Position numbers and translations under genes: made by a program. From the NCBI GenBank assembly GCA_032716605.1, contig CM064495.1, forward strand, positions 20,561,836 to 20,625,835: a stretch of 64,000 nt of DNA, read 5' to 3'. Below, one piece after another: positions 20,656 through 33,302 of the stretch. Positions within the stretch are counted from its first letter, which is position 1. The number at the start of each line of letters is the position of its first letter. The notes under the pieces are model-generated. The model had not been told where the DNA came from. It saw only the letters and a program-made list of their open reading frames with translations, and made no database searches. Source of the DNA: Paralithodes platypus. Lineage: Eukaryota > Arthropoda > Malacostraca > Decapoda > Lithodidae.

Positions 20656-23600
20656 CCCCCTCACACCCAACCCATCTCGTCCATATGCCTATCTAATTTT
20701 ATCTTAAAGCTCCCTATCGTTCTTGATCCCACTATATTACTTGGTAGCCTATTCCACCCATCTACAACTCTGTTACCAAACCAATATTTGCCTAATCTTT
20801 TCTGAAACGAAATTTATCTAATTTGAAACCATTTGTATGAGTTCTTTCGCTATCACTGAACTTTAGTACATTTTTCATGTCCCCTTTATTAATCCCACTA
20901 ACCAAATTGAATACCTCTATCATATCCCCTCTAACTCTGCGTCTCTCTAACGAATGTAAGCCTAATTTCTTCAACCTTTCCTCATACGGAAAATTTCTAA
21001 TATTATGGATCATTTTTGTCATTCTACGTTGTACTCTCTCCAATGAATCTATGTCCATTCTGTAATAAGGACACCAAAATTGAACAGCATAATCCATATG
21101 GGGTCTCACTAATGACAAGTAAAGTTTTAAGATAACATCAGCAGTTCTGTTACTCACACTCCTAGATATGAACCCGAGAATCCTGTTTGCCTTGTTACGA
21201 ACGCTTATACATTGTTTTCTAGGCTTCAAATCATTGCTAACAAACACACCTAGATCTTTCTCACAGTCTGAGTTTTCTAATTCCATATTAGCTAGTTTAT
21301 ATTTAACATTTGTATGCATCTTCCCTATCTTTAATACCTTGCATTTGTCAATGTAAACTTCATCTGCCAATTTACTGACCATTCGTGTAAGGTATCTAGA
21401 TCCCTTTGCAGACACTCTATATCTCTATCTGAATCAATTTTCTCTCCCCATTTTGGTATCGTCTGCAAATTTACTTATCCTACTAGTTATACCTAAATCA
21501 AGGTCATTTATGTATATAATAAACAACAGAGGACCTAATACAGATCCCTGGGGGACACCACTTTTGACTGCTCCCCATTCTGACTTGGTACCATTTATGC
21601 TGACTCTCTGCTTCCTACCAGTTAGCCATGACCTAATCCATCCTAACAACGCCCCACCTATTCCATGTGCCTCAACCTTTCTCATCAATCTCTCATGAGG
21701 GACTCTGTCGAAAGCTTTACCGAAATCTAAATATATAATATCATATGACTTGTCATTATCTACTGCTTCATATACCTCTGAGAAAAAACTAAGCAAATTT
21801 GTAAGGCAAGACCGTCCCTGAGTGAATCCATGCTGAGAAGAATTGATTAAGTTAAATGTTTCTAAGTGGTTTCTCATTTTCCTAGCAATAATTGACTCTA
21901 GTAGCTTTCCTATGATTGAAGTGAGACTAATGGGAGGGTAATTGGATGCTATTGATTTATCACCTTTTTTGAAGATCGGAACTACATTTGCAAGCTTCCA
22001 AGCTTCTGGAACTATACCTACTTCTAATGACTTGTTAAATATAAATGTTAATGGGTAACTTAACTCATCTCTGCATTCTTTTAATACTCTAGCATATACC
22101 TCATCAGGACCAGGCGATTTATGAGGTTTCAGTCTGTCAATTTCCTTAAGCACATCATTTCTACTTATAGTAACCGTACTTAACCTATTTTCTATACTAT
22201 CGCTATATACCTTACGAACTTCTGGAAACTGTGCCAAATTTTCATTTGTGAAAACGGAAAGAAATTGACTATTTAATGTACTGCACATTTCTAAATAATT
22301 TTCTGTCATTTCTGCTATCGAAGTTTTAAGGGGACCAATTACATCTCTAACCTTGGATTTATATAGTTGGTAAAAAGCTTTAGGATTATTTTTTGAGTCA
22401 TTGGCAACCTTAATTTCATAATTTCTTTTTTCTTTCCTAATATCCTTTTTTACCTGTCGTGATAGATTCTGATAGTAAGCAAGTAGGTGAATTTCGCCTT
22501 TCTTAATTTTTCTATATATTCCTCTCTTTTTTCCTAGATCTAATAGTCTATTATTCATCCATTTGGGTTGGTTCTGTGTTGATCTAAATTTTCTTTTGGG
22601 GATATATTTATTTTGCGCATTGAATACTGACATGATAAAATTATCGTATGTATCTACCAAGTTTGACGTCTCTTCCTGACTTAAGATGACAGGTGCCTGA
22701 GAAGGGATACACTCATTTGGACACCTGGATCGACTTAATGTTTTGACCATAGGGTCCGTTAATAGGGCTCTTCATAACCCACCATAATTGGCTTTTCTGA
22801 AGTCATGTATTAATGTTGTATTCTCTGTGGTATTACCTTTCCATTGTATATTAAAATACACAGAATTGTGGTCACTATTTCCTAGGTGGTCCCCTATCTC
22901 TACATTATTTACCATATGTTCATTGTTACTGAAAACTAAATCGAGAATATTATTACCTCTATTCGGCGTATTTATGAATTGAAATAAAAAACTATCTTGT
23001 ACTACCTCAATAAACTCCTCAGAATCAGAGTCGCCTATTTGATGCTGCCAATCTATATTCGGAAAATTAAAATCCCCCATAATGCACACATTGCTAAACC
23101 TTGATGCCATTTTAATTTCCTCCCATAATGACGTTCCGTCATTTCTACTCGTATTTGGCGGTCTATACATAACCCCAATAACTATGGTCTCACTACCTTC
23201 GTTTACCTCTACCCAAACACTTTCATTATCGTTATTTAGTCTAATACCTGATTTAATACAGCTTTTTAATGTACTCCTGACAAACACTGCTATACCGCCA
23301 CCCCTCCTACTTGGTCGGTCATATTTAAACAAACTATATCCTGGTATATCAAATTCTGCTAAAAAAATGCCTGGTTTCTGTATTAATCCACGTTTCAGTT
23401 AGCGCTATTATGTCTATATTTTCTTTGCTAACAAGGGCTCTAAGTTCGTTCATTTTGTTACATAGACTCTTACAGTTTGTGTAATGTACTCTCAATTTAC
23501 TTCTTTTATTTATACCTAATTTACCTTTTTTTCTAACTACATTTCCATCTTCCGTTGCACCATCACTACTATCATTAGCAATATTGTCATATATTTTAGC

Positions 23601-23690
23601 ATGAGACTGAATATCCTTATCGCTTTCGCCTGACGCTAACAAAAATCCATTTAACCTCTCTTTTACACTCTCAATATTTCTGTTCAAAAC
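20656..23690 (-). pseudogene. LINE E ORF2, endonuclease and reverse transcriptase
   Basis: Right to left: LRVHYTNCKSLCNKMNELRAL, IIALTETWINTETRHF, a frame break near 23350, YDRPSRRGGGIAVFVRS, VIGVMYRPPNTS, IMGDFNFPNIDW, RGNNILDLVF, NSDHNSVYF (endonuclease complete). Then [81 protein letters not shown] and [10 protein letters not shown] (catalytic box intact). A shift near 21425 separates the C-terminal domain (LRPHMDYAVQFWCPYY, LHSLERRRVRGDMIEVF), and another near 20800 its last piece with VDGWNRLPSNIVGS. It has about four lesions, so it is fairly recent. Confidence 0.88.
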
Positions 23691-23821
23691 CCCACAACCA
23701 CCCTGTCTAAAGAACTAGCTAATGTGGAAACCCCTAACCGTGAAAGATGAACCCCATCCCTTGCGTACAGCCTATCTCTACCATAGAAAGTATCCCAGTT
23801 ATCAATGAATGGTATTGCCTT

Positions 23822-24186
23822 TTATTTGCAATATTTCTCCAACCGGCAATTGATACCAATCGCCCTGGATGTCCATTCCTTGGGAACTCCTCTTCTGGGT
23901 AGGATACAATGTACTACAGGGATCCCTCCCTTCATCCTAACCTTATCTAACACATCCCGATACTGCTGCAGCAGTTCCTCACTTCTACCCTTACCAACAT
24001 CGTTACTCCCGGCACTGAGACAGATAAGGGGGTTATCTCCACTATCTTCCAAGATGTGGTCCATCTTCTCTAAAACCCTCCCAGGCAGACACACAACCTT
24101 CCTAAGTTTAGTGCGGGTAGCCCTAACTAAATGTCTTACCATGGAGTCGCCCACAATCGACACAGACTTACCTTCTCGGGACACAG
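23822..24186 (-). pseudogene. LINE E ORF1, SGNH esterase half
   Basis: Reads KSVSIVGDSMVRHLVRA, KVVCLPGRVLEKMD, ICLSAGSNDVGKG, VRMKGGIPVVHCILPRRGV and CRLEKYCK, then continues at low quality with a DTFYGRDRLYARDGVHLSR-like end near 23760-23790. GDS, GSND and DGVHL are the SGNH catalytic blocks. The N-terminal part of ORF1 lies beyond the (TA)n tract and is lost. Confidence 0.8.
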
Positions 24187-24190
24187 TATA

Positions 24191-24230
<40 letters not shown>
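24187..24230. repeat. (TA)n microsatellite
   Basis: About 44 bases of TA, joining the LINE E 5' edge to the left arm of the inverted pair. A second, longer TA tract flanks the other arm. Confidence 0.95.
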
Positions 24231-24233
<3 letters not shown>

Positions 24234-25018
24234 TTTAATACATACGAGGTTGAAAGAAATGGCAATTTCTGCGTTGGAAATTTTATTATTCAAAGTTTCC
24301 AGGTCTCTGATGAGTTTTCGCTGGGTGGCAGGAAGTAGATGAAGGATATGAGCAAAATTCATGGTGGTACAGGGTTACATTAATGTACATGATGATACAG
24401 GATATACGACACGTTTCACTGGACAACCAGCATTATCAAGTAAGGATAGAATGATGGCGAAAATCAGGGGGCAAAAGTCTGCTATTGGGGGAGGGGTATT
24501 CTAGGAGAGAGAAAGATAGAACCGCTTCACGCATGCGCACTGGATGCGGGATGGTGGTCGGTTGGCGGGGTTGAAGCTGATTGGCTGCGTGTCGAGGGGC
24601 TTCAGGGGGCTTCAGAGGGGTATCAGCTTCGACCCCGCCAACCGACCACCATCCCGCATCCAGTGCGCATGCGTGAAGCGGTTCTATCTTTCTCTCTCCT
24701 AGAATACCCCTCCACCAATAGCAGACTTTTGCCCCCTGATTTTCGCCTCCTCTGATCCTCCACCCTCTATATATACCCTTCCTGTTTACCTTTTATATCA
24801 TTCTATCCTTACTTGATAATGCTGGTTGTCCAGTGAAACGCGTCGTATATCCTGTATCATCATGTACATTAATGTAACCCTGTACCACCATGAATTTTGC
24901 TCATCTCCTTCATCTACTTCCTGCCACCCAGCGAAAACTCATCAGAGACCTGGAAACTTTGAATAACAAAATTTCCAACGCAGAAATTGCCATTTCTTTC
25001 AACCTCGTATTAAAGAAC
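24231..25018. mobile_element. Head-to-head inverted pair of Penelope-like 5' fragments
   Basis: Left arm 24231-24581 and right arm 24622-25018 are reverse complements, about 97% alike, around a 40-base spacer (24582-24621). The right arm has an extra 50 bp (about 24752-24801, holding tatatatac). Each arm runs outward through the motif cttgataatgctgg-ttgt-ccagtgaaacgcgtc into a short frame, MNFAHLLHLLPATQRKLI then NKISNAEIAISFNLV (starts at 24890 on plus and 24362 on minus). The frame start resembles Penelope-like ORFs, and inverted partial copies are common for that group. The GAAACGCGTC block with a 4-bp stem before it resembles the hammerhead-ribozyme core known from these elements, but the CUGAUGA box is degenerate (cttgataa). 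Assignment is tentative. Confidence 0.55.
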
Positions 25019-25040
25019 ATTTATTACCTGGCTTTACTAA

Positions 25041-25046
25041 CATATA

Positions 25047-25093
<47 letters not shown>

Positions 25094-25122
25094 ATATATA
25101 TATATTATATATATATATCCGT

Positions 25123-25166
<44 letters not shown>

Positions 25167-25202
25167 ATGATATACAGTATATGTACAGTATATATATATA
25201 CA
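25041..25202. repeat. Long imperfect (TA)n tract
   Basis: About 160 bases of TA repeats with a few interruptions, ending in a T run (25205-25220) that leads into the end of the LINE B 3' UTR. Confidence 0.95.
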
Positions 25203-25204
25203 TT

Positions 25205-25437
25205 TTTTTTTTTTTTTTTTTACTAACAACTATCCCCTACTAATATGATATCTTATAATCCTGCCAGGGACATTTGTCCCAGGGCAGTCTTCCCTTTCCA
25301 TTTTTACCGTATCCACTCTAAACCACTGTTTGGACACTTGACCAATAGTGTTTTGTAGGGCAATCAGCCTTGAGGGGTCGCTGGAGCTGTTGTTGCTTGA
25401 TTTCCTTTGTACTCCTTTGTACTCCTTTGTACAATAT
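25205..25437 (+). mobile_element. 3' end of LINE B (UTR with tandem terminal repeats)
   Basis: Collinear with the complement of 56338-56545, the 3' UTR of LINE C: shared blocks are tactaac, tcctgcca, ccagggcagt, taaaccactgtttggacact and ttgttgcttgatttcctttg. It ends with three copies of tgtactccttt and then meets LINE-D at 25438. Confidence 0.8.
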
Positions 25438-28276
25438 GTAGAGGAGGTGGTATACACTGAGAGAGCTCTGAGAAACATTGATTATTGTAATAGCGATATA
25501 ATAGCAAGAGAGTTGCAACATTGCGGCGAAGATAGAGAGAGACGGCAGAGAGTTGGTGAGTGGACGGGAGTTAATGATAGGAAAGGTTTTCCTTTCTACC
25601 TTGTTCAGAAGTGTTGTGTGAGAGGAACCACCCCACACATGTGACAGTTGAGCCCACCCAGCTTCTGGGAGGCTGCCTTAGTAAGAGTGGTGATATATGG
25701 TTCTTCCATGAGAGACCAGAAGATAAAGAGACACCGAGAATATTGAGAGAAGATGAAGGGTTGATTTTTGTATTGTTGAAGTATAAGGGATAGTCTGTTG
25801 GGAGTTCACAGCGTGTAGATAGATACAGAAATTAGGTTTTAGAAGCATTAAAGGTAACAAGGTTTTCTCTGCCCCAATTGGAAATGGTAGTTAGATCACA
25901 AGATAAGTGTTGTATGGCTTCATTACCTTTGTTTTGAGGGATTGTTTGCTGGGGCGTTCTGGAAAACTAGTTGAGTATTATAAGGTAGAGTCATCTGCAT
26001 ATGAATGGATAGGACTGGAGGTACAGTTGAGAAGATCATTTATGAAATTTAGAAAAATAATTGGAGATAGGACAGAACCCTAAGGAACACAGGAGTTGAT
26101 AGACTGAGGAAGTGAACGATGGCCGTCCACAACTGCAGCCATGGAACGGCCGGAAAGGAAATTAGAGACAAAGGCACAGATAGAGGGATAGAAACCGAAG
26201 GAGGGTAGTTTATAAATTAGAGATTTGTGCCAGACTCTATTGAAGGCCTTCGATAAATCTAGCACAATAGAAAAGATTTCACCAAAGTCTCGAAAGAAGG
26301 ATATGAAAGAAGATCACCTGTAGAGCGACTCTTAAGGAACCCATATTGGCGATCTGAGAGTAGATTATGAGAAGAAAAATGCTTAAGAAATTTGGAAGTA
26401 AGAATAGTTTAAAGAACGTTAGAGATACAAGAGATGAGAGTAATTGGATGATAGTTGGAGGATTGAGAGCGGTCACCCATCTTTGGGACAGGTTGAATTA
26501 GAGCAAACTTCCAGCCAGAAGGGAAGACGTTTGAGGAGAGACAGAGAAGGAAGAGTTTGCCTAGCCAGAGCGTCAGCACGGAAGCAGTTTTTTAGTACAA
26601 CAGGAGGAACACCATCCAGACCGTACGCCTTCTTAGTATTAAACCCAGAGAGGTAGAAAGTACATCTTTAGAAGAGATTAGGATATTAGGCATAAGTAGG
26701 AGAGACGGGGTGGAGAGGGAGGAATAGCACTGTAATCATCCAAGGTGGAGTTTCTAGCGAAAGTTTGAGCGAAGAGTTCAGCTTTGTCAGAGGAAGAAGT
26801 GATGGTTGTGCCATCAGAATGGAATAAGGGGGGGTAAGATGAGGAACTGAAGTTGTTGGAGAGGTTTTTGCCAGAAAGCTTTAGAAGAGCTAGAGTTGGA
26901 TAGTTCGGTAAATTTATTATTGATGAAAGAGCGTTTGGCGAGTTGAAGGACAGATTTGGCTTGATTCCGTGCAGAAGCATAGGAAGAATGAGATTCTTTA
27001 GTTTGAAGGCGTCGGTACCGTTTGAATGCTTCCTCCTTATTGCGGACAGCAGTAGAACAAGCGTGAGTAAATCAAGATTGTTTTGCATTAGTCTGAGAGA
27101 AAGAAATTGGAATGTATGCCTCCATGCGCGATAGGATTACCTCGGTAATGAGTTCAGCACTCTTCGAGGGTCCCCGGCCACGGAAGAAAAAATTATTCCA
27201 TGGGAAATCAAAGAAGTACTGCCGGAGATCCTCTCAGTCGGCAGTGTCAAAGTGCCGCAATCGCCGCCGGCTGGGAGGATCGGGTGGCCGTAATGGAGAG
27301 AAAGGACAGGTGACAGAGATAAGTTTATGGTCGGAGGAGTCCAAAAGAGAGATAAGATCTACTGTATAAGAAGAAGGGTTAAAAGTTAGAAACAAGTCAA
27401 GAATGTTGGGCCGATCTCCAAAACGATCCGGGATATGGGTGGGTTGCTGAACCAACTGCTCTAGGTCATTCAGGATAGAAAATACGTAGGCTTGTTCACC
27501 AGGTTTGTCAATAGTATGAGAGGAGAGCCATTGGCGGTGGTGAACGTTGAAATCTCCTAAGATGGGGATTTCTGAGAAACGAGAAATGGATAGAAAGTTT
27601 TTCACTTTAGAGTTTAGATAGTCAAAGAATTTGGGAAAGTCAGTAGAATTAGTTGGAAGGTAGACAGCGCAGAAATATTTAGTATGAGAATGACAGGATA
27701 GTTTGAGCCATAAAGTTGAGAATTAAGAGGAGTCAAAATAGGTAACACGAGATGAAGTGAGTTTGTTGTGCACGCATCCGCCGTACGCTTTGAAACTAGG
27801 ATAGAGAAAGTAGGAGGATACAGAGAAGGGGCTGCTGGCAGTTGCTTCAGACACCTGAGTTTCAGTGAGAAAAAGAAGATCAGGTTTGTAGGAGGAGAGA
27901 TGGTGTTCAACAGAGGGAAAATTAGAGGAAAAGCCGCAAATGTTGCAAAGGATAATAGTAAGTGTAACAGGCCGAGTTCCAGATAATTTGAGGGGTCGGC
28001 AGGGGAAGGTCGGGCGGGTTTTATGCCCCCCCCCCGCCTGGGGACTCCTAGGCTGGGTTAATGTTCATCATTTATATTTTTTGATTATTTTGATTTGAAA
28101 GAGGGAAGTGTGGTGTGCATGTTTAGTGTAGTGAAGTGTATAGGAGGAGGAGGTGCTTGCGAGAGTTAGCTGGATTACTCTCAGTGTAAGTGAGGCACAA
28201 AGGAAATCAGTAAGAGAGGCCAAGCGAATGAAACAGGAGTTCCAGCGACTCCTTATCAAATGTCTATAACCTCTCC
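25438..28276 (-). pseudogene. LINE-D copy D1, endonuclease and RT (main part)
   Basis: Minus strand, right to left: GNSCFIRLASLTDFLCASLT (5' region), then endonuclease pieces [35 protein letters not shown] and [11 protein letters not shown], then a damaged linker, RT pieces ALLSLVSLTFFK, MLDLSKAFNRVWHKSLIYK, FLSGRSMAAVVDG, and the C-terminal MWGGSSHTTLLNKVERKT. It is full of frameshifts and stops. The family carries endonuclease and RT but no ORF1 was seen in any of the three copies. D1 also includes 16680-16965 and 33742-33785. Confidence 0.8.
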
Positions 28277-28279
28277 TAA

Positions 28280-28718
28280 TAGTAGGGTCATTTGCTTGGA
28301 ATCCGTGACCATTTTGTTCCTACCTTTTTCTCTCGATGGATTTGACAACCTGAACCATTTTAAAGGAAAATTAGCTCCTACGCCCCTCTGAAAAATGACG
28401 GCTAACTCTGCTAGAGCCCAATATTCAAAATGACCGCCAACGCCATCTTGAAAAACATGAAATGTAATATCTCTGGCATCAGATGAGCTACAAGGACGAA
28501 TGAGGTGTCCTTTTTCACTAATTCTGGCATTACAAATCCACTGGAATGGTTATTGTATTGTATTGTATTGTATATTGTATTGTTATTGTATTGTATTATA
28601 CTAATTGTACATACTAATCTGCCACTTCACTGTCACTACATGATTCACTGTATGAGCCACTATCAGAATCACTGTCCTCACTTTCGCTGCTATCATCACT
28701 GTTGTTCTCTGCCTGCGG
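28280..28718 (-). repeat. Left terminal inverted repeat
   Basis: Pairs with 33303-33741. It contains a (tattg)n microsatellite at about 28550-28600 and, unusually, the last codons and stop of the transposon gene (28617-28718). Confidence 0.93.
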
Positions 28719-31700
28719 ATTTGTAGGTAGTGGTATGGATGGGGGAAGTGGGGGCTGGGTTGAACGGACAGGCAGACATAGGCCATTTACAAGATGCCAT
28801 CCATGGCCGATCGGTGAGGGGTGACTTTGGAGCTGGTAATGCTTTTGCAAATATGCAAGATAGTTTGCATGCTCCAAGTGTGGACGGAGACTGTCCAAGT
28901 CAGGCACAAGTCGGATAGTGCTTTTTTTCTTCTGAGCTCTCCACTTCGCTGCCCTCGCATCTCCCAGGGTCTTGCTTTTGGTATCACCATAGACATATCG
29001 AATGACAAACCGCTCCAAATCCAAGATGACCTGTTCTGTGACTAGGAGCTGTGTACCACATGCTGCTAGCAGGTCGTGTGCCTCTTTAGAATTCTACAGA
29101 CGATCTGCGATGAGCTTCTTGCTTGCTCCATAGAAGCCAGAGTTGTGGTCACACCCAGTGAGGACATGAAGTGGTATGATGGATGCAGCCATTGCCTCAC
29201 TGCACAAACATCGGGCATCGATAAGCTGACGTTTGCGTTTCACACACAGGATTCCTGTTGTCTTCTAAGCAACATATGCCGCTTGCACGTAGTTGTCTGT
29301 GTCCTCTGTGTCAAGAACGACAGCTGCTGTGTAGCTGTCTGACCGGAGCACACTATATATGGTAAGCATTGCCGTATCTGCCTCTGCATGGGAGCATGTG
29401 AGCTCTGGCACAAGCTTGCCTGTGGTGAGATTCTTTGCAGTGCTGCCAACTACACAGTAGATGATCTCGGTGCTAGTTGTTGCTGCTGTTCTCTGGAATT
29501 CCGTTTGAAGAAATGCCTGAAGGCGGATTTTGTTCTCAGGTTTACCCAGGAGAGCATGGAAAACTTTACTAGAAGGAAATTTATCTTCTGTCTTCATGAA
29601 GACATTGCTGATTGGCAGTTTTTTTTGGCGCAGTATTCTCTCACTGTCCTTGATCGTGTAATTCTGATCATATGAATCATTGACGCAAATGATGTGCTCA
29701 GCATGCTTGTGTCTCGTTAGAACGAAGTGCACCAACTTCTCTGCATAATCTCCCCAGGTATACTTGGTACCGTCTCCCTTTTTTCTGTCTTCAATGGTAG
29801 GAGTTGTTAGGCGCCAGATGAGGCCCATATCAATAATAGACGTGTATACATCAGGCTCTGGAATGACAGTCATAGTTAGTTTTTGTTGAAGCTTGCTTTT
29901 CTGTGCCTTACGGATGGTTCCATTGACGTTGAAGATGGAAAGGCACTCGGCTGTAACACGATGCTGCAGGACTTCTTGAAGTTTGAGGGCACCACGCGTT
30001 TCAACCAGTCCGAGAACAGAGGCCAAGGCATTACGCTCCATTTCCTCAGCCTTTCCCTTCAGGTTCTCACCATCTGCTTTCTTCAATTCCTGAGTTGAAA
30101 AGTTCAAACGCTTGCTACGGGGAACTCTGTCGTTGAGAGACTTGGTATTGGAATGCACTCTCTCATTCAAGAACTGCTTCAGTTTGCTTGTGCCATCCTC
30201 CTTTGACGATTTCAAGTCGGCAGCGAGAGCGTCTGAGGCTGGGATTCCTGACTGTAGGGATCGAAGTGTCTTGTTTGTATGGTCAAATGGATCACACTTG
30301 AATTCAGTGAGACATGCGCTTATATCCTGTACAGCTTGTTCATCCTTCTTCATTTTACTCGACGAGCAATCAGCATGCTTCCCTTTTCCTTGTTTCTTGT
30401 GATTAGCATGGCGATGGACCTTTGTTCTCACCCGATTGATGTTATTGACATTCCGAGTGTTTGAAAGGAGCTGCTTTTCATTGTTCAGAATGGCCAACCA
30501 ACCAGACTTCAGCTTAGAGCCCTTATTCATTGTTGACTCTATCCATATGTCGAGGGCAACACACGAATATGGTTTTCCTGTCACGGCTGTGCAAACATAC
30601 CACTCTCCATGAATGCAGCCTGATCGACAGGAAGGGTATCAAGCACTGCGGTGAAATCGGGGAGATGCCGACCATACTTGTCATTATCATAGATTTTCAT
30701 CAAAGGAAGCATGAGCTTGAGTGAGGACTTGAACTCAGTCCAGTTGCTTGTTCTGATTGCATGGATATTTTGAGTTAGAACCTCAACCATTTCCATGAAT
30801 GACATCCAGTATTCTGCTTGTGGGGCACCCTCAAAGTCCTTGAAGAGAGCATCAACGAGGTCCTTCAGCTCAGCATTTCTCTCTAGCTCTGCATGTTCAT
30901 CTGCAAGTTCCTGTGCATCAATCGGATGTCGAAGCTTGGCAAGGGATGCCTTCACTCCTTCAGATAGAGGGGAATCTTCCAAACGTTTGTCTATGACATG
31001 GTGGACCAGAGTCTCGTAGAATAGTCGCAAGCAGCGAACCCCACGCTTAACATGTTTTCCACGAAGGGCCTGATCAACAGACCCTTCTGCTATAACACCA
31101 GCTGCCACCAACACATCTGAGATGCCAGATCCCTTAAACCTCTTGTATATAGTGTAGATGAACGACATTTGGATGTGGAAGGGTGCCATGAATGGTAAGA
31201 TTTTGCTGAACAGCTCAGCATTCTCACTTTTCAACTCTAGCATGAGCACGTAGACAGGATGATCACCAACAATTATTGCAAAAGGCATCTTTTTTTCTTT
31301 GATTGATTTTGCAAGCTTACACATCACATCATTGAGAATTGTCTTACTGGGTGGGTTGGGATAGATCATGTGGTATATTGCTCGACTCTTCTCATCTGCA
31401 TTTGACATGCTGGCGTGAAACCCTGAAAACCCAGGCACAGTCTGTTCTTCTGGCTTAGGTCTCGTTCGGTCATCTTGCGCCCTAGCCAATGCATGGATCA
31501 CACCACGAATTCTTTGCACCAATGTGTCAGGAGGAGGAGTACTTTGATCAGCTGGTGGCTTCCTGAGAGGTGGTTCCCATGCTTCGCTGTCTTGTATGGG
31601 TTGACTTTTTGCATTTCACTTCCGAGCTCTTTGAGAGTTGTCGAGAGGTTTGATGCAAAGTTGGCACCGGGAACTGGTCTATCCTCGTGATTCTCGGAAG

Positions 31701-33215
31701 GAAGTTCTGTATCAAATGATTCTGGCTGCACAAACATGACATTAGTGCGGTGTGACTGGCCAGCACCGGTCAGTGTGTCGCTCTTGAAGTCATCATTGTC
31801 GACTATAGCGATAGCAGGCTTACCCTCAGCTGGTTCGAAGGGGCAATCAGATGAGCACTTGAGGTCATTGACCACCCAAAAATCTCGCAGCATAAGTACG
31901 TCATTGTAACTGATGCCCAGTCCATCTTTGTGCATTATGTCGACTATCTCCGTACTCTTGGTCAGTCCATCTAGCAAGACAGAGAGATTTATCTCAAATG
32001 CAGTGCGTTTTCCAGTGATGTAGCTTGTGAGGATAGATGCAATCGATCGGATGGATGGACTGTCATCAATTGCAGACTTATTTGGGTGTTTCAGCCATGT
32101 GAGCAGCTTCAGCAGGAGCTCACTGAGGTCTTCTTCTCTCTCCAACTCATGTATATATATGGGAGCCAGGGAATAGTATTTGTCCTGATGACTTGCTCTT
32201 TGAGTCGTGCCGCAACATTCATCACCAACTGATCATTGCTGACACCCAATGAAGATATTGCCGCCTCGATGTATGTACCTGCTGCTGTTGTATCATATAC
32301 CAGTTCACTCACATTTTTTTGAATGCATTCATGAAATCCGATGTCTTCCCCAAATTCATTGACGAGAATTTCCTTTAAGTAGCTGGATTTTACTACCGAG
32401 TTATGTCCATGATTTGAGATAATGCGCTTATAGTCCTGCAGCAGGCCTTGCAGTGTGCGAATTTCATGGTCTTTGAAGATGACTTGACGAATATGATGAA
32501 AGAAGAGAGCTTGGGCCTCTCGGAGGTTTACACGCTGCAGATGTTGAGTGCTTTCATCTGAAAGGGGCTTGTGGTCGCTTTCATATTTGCGCCAGCACGC
32601 ACGATGGTAGCGGATTTCCAACCCAAATGCTGTTTGACTATCTGGGATGGATGCAATCAGAGTGTCAAGTCTCAATCTCATGACCTCATCTTCCAGATGG
32701 ACAGTATGTAACTTGAATTTAGTCCAGGCATCTACTGTTGATAGGAGTAAAATCTGCTTGTCACGATCACTACTCTTGTATGCCCCTTTCATGCACCACA
32801 CACATAGAGTCTTATCGTGAAGGACACCCATACTGGAGCGGAGCCTTTTAGGTGCACTGGCCTCTGGGGAAGGGTCTTGTTGATTTCATGCTTCATCTCT
32901 TTCAAGACGTTCCTCGGATTTGTGTTTGCGTTTTTCAGCTTGAGAGAGCTTGCGCTTGCTGGATAATGATGCGTAACAAGTGCTATGCATGTGGTGACCC
33001 TTTGGTCCCTTCTCCCAATCCACATTTTCATGTATATGTTGAAACTTATCAAGTTCTTTCCATTGTAAAGACTTTTCCCGGATGGATTCCCACTTCTCAG
33101 GTGTAATTTTTTCCAAACGATCATCTGCGGTACATCGCTTACCACAGAGTAAAATGCACTCGTATTCATTTAATGTCTTGTCTGGTAACTCTTCACTCTC
33201 TCATCTATTATCCAT
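28617..33215 (-). pseudogene. Transposon-encoded protein with zinc-binding and FEN1/PIN-like nuclease segments
   Basis: Start chosen at the ATG at 33215, followed by a stop at codon 5. In order: cysteine pairs CILLCGKRC; HHMHSTCY; CVWCMKGAYKSSDRDKQ with IRYHRACWRKYE (a C-x2-C...H-x2-C-W module); an alpha-helical middle; RHLPDFTAVLDTLP; CVALDIWIESTMNKGSKLKSG; MGLIWRLTTPTIEDR; SHAEADTAMLTIYSVL and VVLDTEDTDNYVQAAYVA; IIPLHVLTGCDHNSGFYG; finally an acidic serine tail ending SCSDSEVAD. E-A-D, T-E-D-T-D and T-G-C-D are placed like the acidic residues of FEN1/XPG nucleases (family knowledge plus inference). About 1530 codons, with stops near 33203, 32887, 29265 and 29095 and frameshifts near 32155, 31580 and 30600. 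The same arrangement is known to me from large uncharacterised proteins of cnidarians, molluscs and fishes. Confidence 0.7.
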
Positions 33216-33302
33216 TATTTCGGTCACTTCACAAGTCGGCGATTTTCATCAGATGGGCATGCGATCCATATGAAACAGTAAAAAAGTAATATTAGATATA
33301 CA

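Larger units (their letters stand above)
20449..24186 (-). mobile_element. LINE E: CR1-like LINE of a third family
   Basis: Minus-strand element whose 3' end is a tandem (ttcttatg)n tract (complement of 20449-20483), the kind of terminal microsatellite seen in CR1-like elements. It carries ORF2 (about 20656-23690) and the esterase half of ORF1 (23822-24186); its 5' end is cut at the (TA)n tract at 24187. It lies in the 3' UTR of LINE B. Confidence 0.85.
16966..25437 (+). mobile_element. LINE B: CR1-like LINE, 5'-truncated, inserted in LINE-D and opened in its 3' UTR
   Basis: Plus-strand element of the same family as LINE C (56338-61916). It holds an ORF1 remnant (16966-17650), ORF2 (17654-20439) and a 3' UTR whose start (20440-20448) and end (25205-25437) are separated by LINE E and a Penelope-like inverted pair. 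The end is identical in type to LINE C's 3' end: conserved blocks aaaccactgtttggacacttga and cttgatttcctttgtactcc, then tandem tgtactccttt units. Short tandem repeats at the 3' end are typical of CR1-like LINEs. Confidence 0.8.

Noticed and set aside
24890..25243. A 117-codon frame rich in I-Y repeats
   Set aside because: Only the first ~45 codons match the other arm of the palindrome; the rest is translated (TA)n.
28505..28600. (tattg)n as a telomere-like or functional repeat
   Set aside because: It is a short microsatellite inside both inverted repeats of the transposon and not a known telomere unit.
30581..31522. Independent host gene encoding a helical protein
   Set aside because: Its frame continues on both sides, through frameshifts, into the transposon protein, and it lies between the inverted repeats.
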